DNA from: Apteryx mantelli
Lineage: Eukaryota > Chordata > Aves > Apterygiformes > Apterygidae
NCBI RefSeq assembly: GCF_036417845.1
Contig: NC_089983.1
Span: 22,287,207-22,351,206, forward strand
DNA length: 64,000 nucleotides
Reading direction: 5' to 3'
The notes under the pieces were generated by a model, which saw only the letters and a program-made list of their open reading frames with translations, had not been told where the DNA came from and did no database searches. The first letter of the stretch is position 1. Every line of letters begins with the position of its first letter. Below, piece by piece: positions 51,101 through 61,421 of this stretch. The position numbers and the translations under genes are program-made.

Positions 51101-52079
51101 GAAAAAAAAAAAAAGCTAAAAGTTAGAATTATGATTTTTCAGAAGTTGAACATTATGACTACTGACAATTTTTTTTTTTTTATTACCAGAACACTCAAAA
51201 GAGCAACTTCCATCCTGCACTTCAGCTCCTAGCAGGCCATTTCTGCATAAGAACAATTAATCTTTCTCCCAGAATTTTGTTTCTGTACAGTTTTATTTCA
51301 GTGGTCACTCAAAGACGTGTGAGCTACTTTAGAACAAAAGTCCCCAAAGGTTTCTCTTGCAGCAAGGGCCAAGCCTACAGCCTGGAAAGTTAAAGTTTCA
51401 GAGGATAAAATCAAAGTTTATTTCAGAATTCTTGTTACATCTTATGAGTAGCTTTTACTTACATGTAGCTTCCACAGACATAATAAAATATTAACATTAT
51501 GATTTCCACAAGGATGCTTAACTAGTTTTTCCAGCTTCACAAAGTTCAGGAAGGAAACAATTACAGCTTCTTGTGGTATTTGATGTCAGAAGCATAAACT
51601 GAATTCAGTAGAAGAATTATTTCACAAATTAGCTTAGTCAAATATGGAATTGGGAGCTCCTCTTACTGTTTACCATTAAGAGAAGGCTTCTATAAATAGG
51701 GGTTAAGGTGAAGTGGAAAATGTATGAGCATAGTATCTCCCTTTCTTTTAAAAACTAGGGAATATGGTTTCTCAGTGTACCCTATCTTCTTGCCTTAACA
51801 TGTTATTAATACAGCATTATGCTGCATGCTGGTGTGTAGGAAGTCATTCTCTGCAGGCAGGGAAGGAAAAAGAAACTATCTGCCTTAGCTCATTCTATAT
51901 CTATTGCTTGATCCAGCCAGCTCAGATCTGCCAAGTAACTTCTGGCTACTAAGAAGGAAAAGACTAATTTTCTCCTTTCCCACTCAGAATATAAATATGT
52001 TCAAGCAGGAACAGACCTACATTATTCCTCCAAATTCCTACATACAAGACACTGTTAAGCTAAGGGAGCCTTTGCTACA
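48176..52079. other. intergenic DNA between DUSP19 and NCKAP1, part 2
   Basis: No recognised gene or well-supported transposon. Several minus-strand open frames of 70-113 codons occur (48790-49131, 49507-49719, 50268-50588). None shows family motifs I know. Short A and T runs lie at 48627-48641, 51105-51116 and 51168-51181. Confidence 0.5.
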
Positions 52080-52346
52080 GGATCCTAGAAGTTTGCATGG
52101 GTTCAGAAAATGATGGACACATTTGTAGAAGAGTAGTTCAACAGCTATTAAATACAAAGACAGTATCAGTGGCTCACAAAGTCCCTGAGCCACAAACTGT
52201 TGGAGTCTGAGAGTATATTCTTCAGAAGCACTGCTATGTGCTTAGTCTGTTCTTACCCTTTTCTTTAGGGAGCCATTCTTTGGCCACTGATTTCAGACAG
52301 GGTACTGAGCTGGATGGACTTTTCATCTGACCAAGTTCTTATGTTC
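52080..52346 (+). mobile_element. ancient CR1-type LINE 3' end
   Basis: The plus strand carries blocks typical of the 3' tail of old amniote CR1 copies: GGGTTCAGAAAATGATGGAC, CAACAGCTATTAAATACAAA, CCTGAGCCACAAACTG, TTACCCTTTTCTTTAGG, TGGCCACTGATTTCAGACAG, GGTACTGAGCTGGATGGACT, CATCTGACCAAG, then TTCTTATGTTCTC. The order and spacing fit, ending at the usual TTATGTTCT terminus. It is strongly diverged, so old. Confidence 0.72.
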
Positions 52347-55300
52347 TCTTTTCTTTCTGGTCAACTGAATACTAAAAATTAATATGCTTAGCATTATAAA
52401 GCTTAAAACTTTCATAAGATCAATTAATATTTTAAATACATAAACTCCCTCACCCCAAAGCTCTATCTGTGAACTGTAACAGAATACAAATTGCAGATGA
52501 CAGAGTAAAGCTTTACTAGTCAATAGTATTAATGGGATAAAAACTATTATCATAACTAAGTTTGTAATGTGATATTGCATGTATCAACAAAGAAAGTGAC
52601 ACTGCTATGATTTATTTTTTTGCTATGAGGACTGAGATCGAGATATCTATCAAAATATTTTGGGGATGATTGAAAGTATTTGAAAAGCAAGGTTTCAATA
52701 AAGAGAAGGGAACTGATAACTCTTAAAGGAAAGACATTTCCAGAAAAGGAGGTGACAGCCTGAAACATTCGCATACCTGCATGTGCACAGACACACACAC
52801 ACACAGCAAGAACTCGTTACTTACGGTATACTGCACAGCTGGAAAATGACCCAGATTGACCTAAACTGTCTCTTTCAGTGCATTTAATATTTTTCTTTTA
52901 TTCTTCAATAGCCTGGCAGACTGAAAGGTAAGTTTTTTAACTGTATCTTCCTTCTGAGTATTTCAGTAAAGCGGAAGTACAGAATCATTTTGCTTCAACT
53001 CAAACGTCATTCCCAACTTTAAAAAGTCATGATTAAATAGGATAAAGTATCCAGGAGCTTCCATTCTGTTTGGTCATTAGAAAAAGAAAAAAAAAGACTT
53101 ATTATGAGTAGTATTGAGAGTTTTTGGCTTTGCCTTAATTTAGAAACTTCACAATATTTCATAAAATGGATTCACTATTTTCTGTCCAACCCTAAACAAT
53201 GAGCTTCATTAATTCAAGCAGATTAAGTCTTTGATAATACTTTGCTAATGGCATCCCCTATTACCAGAACAAAATTCGGCAAGCTGAACCTTTAAGGTTC
53301 AGGAGCTGGATTAGACATTTGGTTTTTTGAGCACTACAAGGTAGAACAGTTTCATTATCGAAGACACAAAATATTATATATACCTTCCAGTGTTTTTTGC
53401 AAGAGAGTTATACCTGTAAGCCAAATATTTTTTCAAATATGTTAAAAGATATTCAGGGGTACTTCTGTAAAAAATGAACTTGAAAGTATTATTGCTAAAG
53501 AGGAAATGTATCTGAAAAGCTCTAAATGCAGTAGAACAACTCCACCTAAAGAGATCCAAGAACAATAATTGGTATAAATCTCAGAATTAATGATTTTATT
53601 GCCTTTTAGATTTCCTTAAAACTGTTTGTATTATTTCACTTTCACTCTATGAATATTATCTAAATTGAAAAAAAAATTTTGAAAATACACAAAAAATTAG
53701 TTGTTCAACTAATCTATACAAACAGATTCTTTGATATCTATTCCTCTACTTCAGCGAAGGAATCATGCAATGTTCCCACAGAGAGTAAAACATCAGGAAA
53801 TGAGCACCTTTTAAGTGCTTTAGGCTCCCTGTAGTAAAATTACAGTACCTGTTGCCCCAGTAGCAATATTTTCTGCATCTTATTTCAGAGAGAAACTCAG
53901 CAAAAGTTGAGTTTAGCAGGATGTTTGAACAGCAAATATTAAGGTACAGATTCATCCCATCTATTTTTCGAGTGATATAAATTTGAAGTGATGATCATAT
54001 ATAATCTTTTTTGTAACAATCTTAATAAGCACTGGACTTTAGTTCTGAGGAACAATTATTTGAAGTATGAGGCACTCCTTCGCATTCACAGCCTTATCCT
54101 GGCCTGCTACCCTTTTCCACACATATGGATTCACACTGTATCTCGGAGATAGATTTTTTCATATCTATTACAGTATTGTTTCCACTTCTGTTTAAATTGT
54201 ATAAATATTTTTGTGCTGTGTTAAACCACTCTCATGTATTCCATACCCTCAAGTGATTCATATTTCTTTGTCAAATGGAGAAAACATCATGGATGGAGAT
54301 GTGGAGATTAACAGTAATAATTTTTTTAAGTTGTTTCCCAGTTTGATCATAGCTCATGGGTGTGATGTTTTGGCTAATGCTTGTGTCATCCTTCTCCACT
54401 ATCTTGTTTTTCTCCACACACATTTCTTCTATAAAAATCTACAGCTGGGCTGTTCTGTTCTATGTAAACCTCAGACTTCAGGGAACACTTGATTTTTGCT
54501 ATAGTCAGTATTTGAGATCCCCACTGGTTGGTAAAGTATGATCCCTGGCAACACTGGAGGATAATCCTTCATTCTTTGGCCGCTTCTTTTCTGAAATGAA
54601 AATCCTATTTTCCTCTTCTAAATGTAGGGTAAGTTTAATGTTGACGGCTTCTTCCTTGGTCTTTGCTGGATAGGCCTTAAAAGCTATTGTATTTAAACGG
54701 GTACTTGCTATTCCCTGGCATTCTCATGAGTGGGGAGGGAAAAAAAACCCAAAAAACAAACAAACATGTAATAGGTTATTTCTGTACAGTTATAACTGTA
54801 GCCAGACATTAGTCCCTGGTGAAACCCCATCTATCTAAGACAGAAGAACTGTAACAGAGGCTAAAGAAAATAGGTCAGAGCATATTAGCTTGTACATGCC
54901 TGTATCGGAAAAGGCTCTCTAGGAAGATCAAGTGGCCCCACAATTTCTGTGTGTGCAGGACCACCTTAATGGGTCCTGTTTGACAAGTTGGCATCCCTAC
55001 TCCAGCAGCAACACACTACTTTTTGACCACAGCCCAATTCCAAAGGGGATGGAGACCATCCTTTGCAAACTGATCACTCCTGACTTATTCTAGCTAGCGG
55101 ACAGTCAGCACAGGCTGGGTAAGTCATCTTTATGATTAAGATTTGCAAGCCCATTAGGCACTCTGTCTCCATTTAGTGGCTTCACAAATATCTCATTGCA
55201 GGTTCCTCTTGAAATCACAGCCTGTAAGGAGACTAGAAATAAAATGCCCCTTGCTAATCTAGATGGAGTCCTAATCCAATGCCCCTTCTGATTTCAGGAT

Positions 55301-56699
55301 TTACCAGAATGTTTTTGAACCTGGTGATGCTACCTCTACCTAGGAACGTAACTTAAGTTCTACACCCATATCAGATCAAGACCTTAATTTAGTCAGGTGA
55401 CTCATCCTGACAGCCCTCATAAGCTTTGTCTGACAGCCAAAGAGAAAACTCTTTTGTCTGTTTGCTGAATGGTTTCTGCAAGAACCAACTGTAATCCTAA
55501 CTCCAGTCTGAAACGATACCATTGGATCTAATCTAGCATTTTGATCCCATCTCGGTTGTAAAAGTAACCAGTGTTCCATGCTGTAACAAGCCAAATCGTA
55601 GCTCATTAATGCTTTCTAAGCTTTCTGTTTAGCCTGCACCTGGAATAAACCCATTCCCCAAGCTTATAGTTAAGATACATAACAATTTCAGAGCAAAATA
55701 GCTCATTACTGATATAAGCTCTAACCCACTTCAGATACCCAGTATTCTCAAAGCTTATTGGCTTCTTTCATCCTGAATCCTAACTATAATTCTAGGTTTA
55801 TCCCAGGAACCTCTAATAATGGAGGACCTGATAACAATTTACATGGCTGTTCTCAGTACAAGGCCAAAACATGGTCAGGTCCCCTTCTGAACCCAGGGTC
55901 TAGTCTTTTGTCAATAATTGTCAGCCTGAACTCTAATCCGGTCCTTGCCCTAGTCAAATAACTCCTTTCAGATCCAGCTATTTATATTTAGGGATCTAGT
56001 CCTTTGAGCCTAAATGTCCCACAGAAAAAGAGCATATCATCACAACTGCACAGATCAACTAAAAACTTCCAGAGAGCAGCTATTAATGCGACTGTCTTTG
56101 GTGGCTCCAGTAGAGTTTACTGACTCTATTTCCTGAAAGCTTCAGACACATTCCTCATGCTGTTAGTTCATACATAACCAATTTTCTTTCTGCTGTCACA
56201 GACTTCTATAGCCACCAGACTGACATTTGACTTGCCAGTTAGGTATTACTGGTTAGTCATGAACTTGGGACAAACTGAGAAAGCTAGCTATCAAACACTG
56301 ATAACAACTTGCTGCTTTGCTGATTAAGGCTTATTTGCATACTGTGGGACTAGAAGTTGTGGAGCAGGCTCATCACTCTTCCTTCCAGTAGGAGTGGAAA
56401 TGCTCATATCTTCTCAAACTGGCAGGTGATGTTTCCTGAAATTCTGTAGTGCATGAGAGGATAGCTGTATATAGCATTTGGCATCTGTTTCAAACCAGCT
56501 TTATACATCTCCTTCATGTCTTCCACACCCAATATTCTTACTCTTTTCTTCAAAGTTCAAAGGCCTAGTATTTCTGAGTAAGTGCCGCATGTCATATACA
56601 ACTTCAGCTAGAGGGACTTACTGAGGCAGGAATGAAATTGAACATGTTGCTGTGAGAATAGATTAAAATAATGTCCAAATACTTTTAAAGGGAGGAAAG
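52347..56699. other. intergenic DNA between DUSP19 and NCKAP1, part 3
   Basis: AT-rich, without recognised genes. It includes a short AC run (52790-52806). At 55240-56010 there is a pyrimidine-rich stretch with recurring CTAATCC/TAATCCTAAC words (see findings). No coding similarity was recognised. Confidence 0.5.
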
Positions 56700-57060
56700 T
56701 AGGGGACATAGGAAATTATAGACATGTAGGCTTTATGCCAAATTAAATAATGAAAAAGTTAAGTTGGGATTCATCAAGAAAATTATAGATTGAAATGTAA
56801 TGAAGCTTTATCAGCATGATTCAGTGAGTCTTTTGAACCTGTTGCCTTTTTGGACAGGATTAAAAGCCTACTTGATAAAGGCAGCTTTGCTTGTTCAAAG
56901 CTGTTTATTATTTTTATAAATGATCTAAACAATGGTGTAGATTTTGTATGGTAAAGTTTTCAGCTTGTGTGCTTTTAGATCCAAGATTAGCAATATAACA
57001 AATACCTTATGTGTTATTAACATAAATACCATGGCATGACCTAAATAATTGGGATTATGG
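56700..57060 (+). mobile_element. possible ancient CR1-type LINE reverse-transcriptase fragment
   Basis: Blocks on the plus strand recall CR1 ORF2: GGAAATTATAGACATGTAGG (family GGAATTATAGACCAGTCAGT), GGATTCATCAAGAAAATTAT, TTTTTGGACAGGATTAAAAG then CCTACTTGATAAAGGCAG, and TTTTTATAAATGATCTAAAC. The order is right, but divergence is greater than in the copy at 47.8 kb, so this remains tentative. Confidence 0.5.
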
Positions 57061-59817
57061 TGATGACAGTTTAAAAATTCTAGTCAGTTCAAACAACAGC
57101 TTGGCTTTGTGTTTTGAACTGTTTCTATTCGAAAATGAGATACTGAACAAAATGTTTCTGTGTGAGAGTCACTTCTTGGGCTTTGTTAGCCAAATTTGCA
57201 GAAGCCAGGTGGTGGACTCATGGAGAGTGCAGCTCCTCATGGCTGCTGTTCCGCTGGGGTTATGAAGTTTGAATGGCCCCCAAACTGGAAAAAGCTAAAC
57301 CAAGAACAAAGTCCAGACTGGAAACATTGTGTATTCATAGAAATATTTATATAGAAATCTGTTTATTTAACATTTATAAAGCCGAAGATCATAATAGTAG
57401 TAAAGATCTAGCTGATGATACCATCTACTCTGCTGTCATGAATTGCCCATCACATCTTTTAAAGTAGCAATGCTAGGAAAGTGTGCATACAATTTACCCG
57501 CTTTGCCAAACACCACATGAAGTTGGTACATCTGGAACTTCTTGGCTTATGGTGGCTCTTTAGAAGTTTCTCAAACAAAGTTTTCTTTACTGTCTAAAAG
57601 CCCCATAGTGAATAGCAGTATTAAACCCTCAACTGAACTGAAAGTTGCCTCTAAAAGGATCAGAGCTGAGCCTAAAACAAATCTGAAATGTTGAATGTTG
57701 ACACTTACCCATAGCTCGTACTTTTGGATTAAATATAGGAAACCTGTTTGAATATTAATCATTAATAAAACATCAAGCACATAGATGTTGCATGTTTTAA
57801 AAATAATTGTTAGCCTTATTCTTCCCTTCACTACATTTTAATTTCACCACACCTGTAAGAGCTATGCTGTTACTGACAAAGCTTGTATTTCCACTTTATT
57901 GTTATGCTTACTGCTAGACTGGTGAACCCAGACTGAACAATGCAGACATATTTTAATAATCCAGTATACAATAAAACTTCCTGCTGAAAATTGAATACCT
58001 GTTCCAGCAGTTTTGAAATAAAATTCCAGCAAAAGTAGTATGACAACATGGGCTTAACCCCGCTTCCATTACAAACAACAACAAAATTGGCTTTTCACCG
58101 TTTGAGTATATACATTTACATGAACTAAGTTTGATCTCAGTGGCATCTGCTTTTGATAACTGTGAATTCTCCACTCACATAGTGTAAAGGTTTCCACACT
58201 ATTTTTGCTGCACTTTTTATGAACCCAAACTTTTTAGCTATATCCTATCTTCCCTAAGAGATGTGCACATTTTCTCCTTCTAATAAGCAGTCAAGTGTTT
58301 AGAAGCAAGAAGAAAACATGCATGCTTTATCCTTCCAAACTTGCCACCAGTCCTGACACGCAGCTCAACAAGATGCTGCCAGTTATGTGACCAGCAGCAT
58401 GTTGTGTCTGTGTGGACAGCTGATTGAGTCATTGAGTTTTGAACTTCCGTCACTGAGTTTTGAACTTCTGTCATTGAGTTTCGAACTTCCCTTTCACACC
58501 TTCCTCTGAGCTGAGGTGTGATATGCCTTCTTTTCCTAATCAAGTCTCGGCACCTCACCGATACCTTCTGCTGAAAAACCCTCATTTTCTGGAGGGTGGT
58601 GAGGCACAGCCTGTACTTGAAAACATCTGGTCTACTTTGTCAGGCTCCACTTAACTTAGAGATTATTTATCCACTTAGAGATTATTTTTCATCGTAACAT
58701 ATCTACTTGAATAGATTTTAGTAGAAAAGTGTTAAAAATCTGTGATTAACCATGTTCTAGTGATAAATTCAGATAATATTCTATTTAATATTAGGCCTGT
58801 ATAGCTGCAAGGTAATAAAGAATTGACTGTAAACATCAGAGGTTCATATTTACTGATATTGATCTTTTCCTTAGTCTGATATTTAATATGTTTTCAAGAA
58901 ATGCAGCTAACTCAGCATCATTTGCATTAATAATTATAGCAACCAGAGTTGCTGCTTACAATAGGATCTTGTAAACAGCCTCATAAATAGCGTGGGAGTT
59001 TAAAAACTGGATGCTTTGCCGTTATTACAAAGGAGGAAGAGTCAGGCATTTTTCCATTCTGTGCCTCGACTTGCAGCCTCTCCAGCGGGGAAAGTGATTG
59101 TGATTGCTTTCGTATTGAAAAACAGCAAGGGATTGCCAGTAGTTGCAGAGAGCTTGAAACTACTCCAGCGAGCTCTCTGCGTGCCAGCCTTACCACAGAG
59201 GCTTAAAACCAAGTGACCTTGACCCCAATGCAACCCAGAGTAGTAGCAGTAAAACCATAGTAGGTTTGCTACTAATTTCAAGGGGAGAGGGACTGGAATA
59301 TTAGATCATAAATGATAAGATATGACACACAAAAGCTCACGCTGAACTCTCACTGTTAAGATCGTTTCACTTGCTTGGCTATATATAAACGGCATGTTAT
59401 GTGGCTATTATTGTTTGAAACTTCCAGAAGACTGAATATGGCTCAGAAATAATTGAATACAAATTGAAAATTGGGTGGTTACTTGTTTTAGCTGTGGATG
59501 AGAAAAAGAATTTTGCACTCAGCAATAGTATATTATTTGTCCTTATTTTGCAGTGGAACTACATAGGAAACATCTTTATTGCAACTAGAAATACTACATT
59601 CACTATTAATTTAAAAATGAATTTTTAACAAGAAAGATGCTTTCTGTAATAGGATTACCGTAAATATTTTTCATTTTATACTTTGAAATTATGTAGCATT
59701 TTATGCATTATAAATGTAAAGACTGATTTGATCGTTTCTGATGTTTTCCATAGACTCCAGTCGTGAAAGGTCAGATCTCAACTAATTAATCTTTGCAACA
59801 TTGTTGCTAGGTATGCT
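57061..59817. other. intergenic DNA between DUSP19 and NCKAP1, part 4
   Basis: AT-rich DNA without recognised genes. It includes a three-copy 21-bp tandem repeat at 58429-58491 and a small duplication of ACTTAGAGATTATTT (58654-58688). Confidence 0.5.
58429..58491. repeat. 21-bp tandem repeat, three copies
   Basis: Three adjacent units of TCATTGAGTTTTGAACTTCC plus one base, differing from each other by one to three substitutions. The unit is a multiple of 3, so the minus-strand frame reads through it as a repeated NSMTEVQ-like heptapeptide. I see no reason to call that frame a gene. Confidence 0.92.
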
Positions 59818-59945
59818 ATAAAATATTATTCCCAACTCTTGGACAAAAAGCTGAGGCAGAAAACTAACTGCTAAAGGCCAAAAAATGACTCAGTAGCAGG
59901 CTTCAGATTAGAACTCTAAATTCTTGCTTCCCAGTTTCATTCTGA
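59818..59945 (-). mobile_element. MIR-like (CORE-SINE) relic
   Basis: The plus strand reads as a decayed reverse complement of the amniote MIR family: ATATTATTCCCAACTCTTGG, AAAGCTGAGGCAGAAAACTA, AAAATGACTCAGTAGCAGGC, TTCAGATTAGAACTCTAAAT and TTGCTTCCCAGT. The corresponding family blocks include ATTATTATCCCCATTTTACA, ACTGAGGCACAGAGA, GCAGGGATTTGAACCC and CTCCCAGT. It lies about 1 kb upstream of the NCKAP1 CpG island. Confidence 0.65.
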
Positions 59946-60840
59946 ATCATAAATTATCTTGTAGCTGCTAAAGAGAAGAAGGAGGTCGGTAACAATTTAA
60001 TTACATTTAGGCTTCTCACATTCATTCCTATGTTTTCTGTAATCTATTAGTTTAAAACTGTTGAAAGGCTGATTCTGATTTCTAATGTGAAAATACAAAC
60101 TGAAAATTAAAATAGATGCAAGAAAAAGTACAGATGGTGTCATTATAAAAAAAAAAGAGATTAGAAGGTTAATTCTTAAGTGTATCTTCCATTAAGTAGA
60201 CCAGGTTGACTTTCATATTAGCTGGTTGTACTGGCTGCCCAGCAGTAGCATTGTCTCGGTAATAGGTAACAGTAACATTTAAAATAGAAGGATAGGTCTC
60301 ATGGATGCCCATTTTGGGTATTTATGACGTGGGAACCTCACTACTACTTAAAAATATATGCTTTTAAACTTCATGGCTTCAAGAGAAAAAAATATGTGTG
60401 GCTGTGACTCATCTAATTGGTGCAGTGGTATTTCTCTGAATTTGCCGTACAGCACTCCAAAGCAATGGCTTGGAGAAATAAGAGCCTCATAAATTTCAGC
60501 ACGTTGCTTATCGACGCCGCTTGCAGGGGAGGTCTGTGCGACGCTTCCTTGCTTCCAGGATCCCCCCTCGGTGCGGCTGTGCGCTGCTGGCAAAGGTTCT
60601 CGCAGAAAATCGGTGGCACCAGTGCGGACAAATGTCTCCATATACACTGCACAGGGCTTTGCTAACCTTCAGGTCTTCATTTCACATGATTGAATGAAAT
60701 TGCGAATTGTTTTCACGTGATTAACTCAGTTTTCATTACAAATTTAGAGGAAAAACTAACGTTCTTAATTGTTTTGAAGTACGACTTAGAATTCTAACTA
60801 AAATACAACCTAAACCCCCTCGGGAAGCCCCAGCACCGTT
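59946..60840. other. DNA upstream of the NCKAP1 promoter
   Basis: AT-rich with a mildly GC-rich part at 60500-60650. No gene or transposon was recognised. Confidence 0.5.
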
Positions 60841-60918
60841 CCTTAGGGAACCTCGGTTTTGAAAAGCTTTCGGCGCGGTGAGTCCCAGCTGCGCAGCGCT
60901 TGCGGCACCGTCCTCGGC

Positions 60919-60973
60919 GGGGGGGGGGGGGGGGGAGCCGAGCCGAGCCGCCGCCGCCGCCGCCGCCGCCGCC
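60919..60973. repeat. G17 run plus (CCG)n
   Basis: Seventeen consecutive G, then three GAGCC-type units, then about eight CCG triplets. It lies in the NCKAP1 promoter or 5' leader. It is prone to length variation and secondary structure. Confidence 0.92.
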
Positions 60974-61204
60974 GGTCCCGGGCGCGGGCGCGGAGCCGCG
61001 GGGCAGCGCCGCCGCCGGCCGCGGGGGGCGCCCGCGAGCCGCGTCACGTGCCGCCGCGCCGCCGCCGTCGCCACGCCCAGCGGGCCGCGAGCGGCGGCGG
61101 GAGGGGAGCGGCGCGGAGCGGAGGGGAGGAGGCGGCGGCAGCGCGGGGCCGGCGGCGGCGCCGTGCGGGGCTCGGAGTGGGGCCGTGCAGCGCCGGAGGC
61201 CGCC

Positions 61205-61305
61205 GCAGCGGAGCCGGAGCCGGGCCCGCCGCAGCGGAGCCGGAGCCGGGGCCGGGGCCGCCGGGGCCGGGGCCGGGGCCGGAGCCGGGGCCGGAGCCGG
61301 AGCGC
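61205..61305. repeat. GGAGCCG/GGGGCCG array in NCKAP1 leader
   Basis: A duplicated block (GCCGCAGCGGAGCCGGAGCC, twice) is followed by alternating GGGGCC and GGAGCC hexamers up to the start codon. In the RNA sense strand it has several runs of four G, compatible with G-quadruplex formation in the 5' leader. Confidence 0.85.
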
Positions 61306-61313
61306 GGGCCAGG

Positions 61314-61421
61314 ATGTCGCGCGCGGTGCTGCAGCCCAGCCAGCAGAAGCTGGCGGAGAAGCTCACGATCCTGAACGACCGGGGCGTCGGCATGCTCACG
61401 CGGCTCTACAACATCAAGAAG
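61314..61421 (+). CDS. NCKAP1: NCKAP1 coding exon 1 (gene continues beyond window)
   Basis: Encodes [20 protein letters not shown] then [16 protein letters not shown] (36 residues), nearly identical to human NCKAP1 (MSRSVLQPSQQ...), ending exactly at the known KK|ACGD exon boundary with donor GTGCGG. NCKAP1 (Nap1, HEM2) is a roughly 1128-residue subunit of the WAVE regulatory complex. It pairs with CYFIP to hold WAVE inactive until Rac1 binds, controlling Arp2/3 actin branching at the leading edge. Only the N-terminal start is in this window. The open frame continues upstream through GC-rich repeats without a stop, so the start rests on similarity. The gene diverges from DUSP19. Confidence 0.96.
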
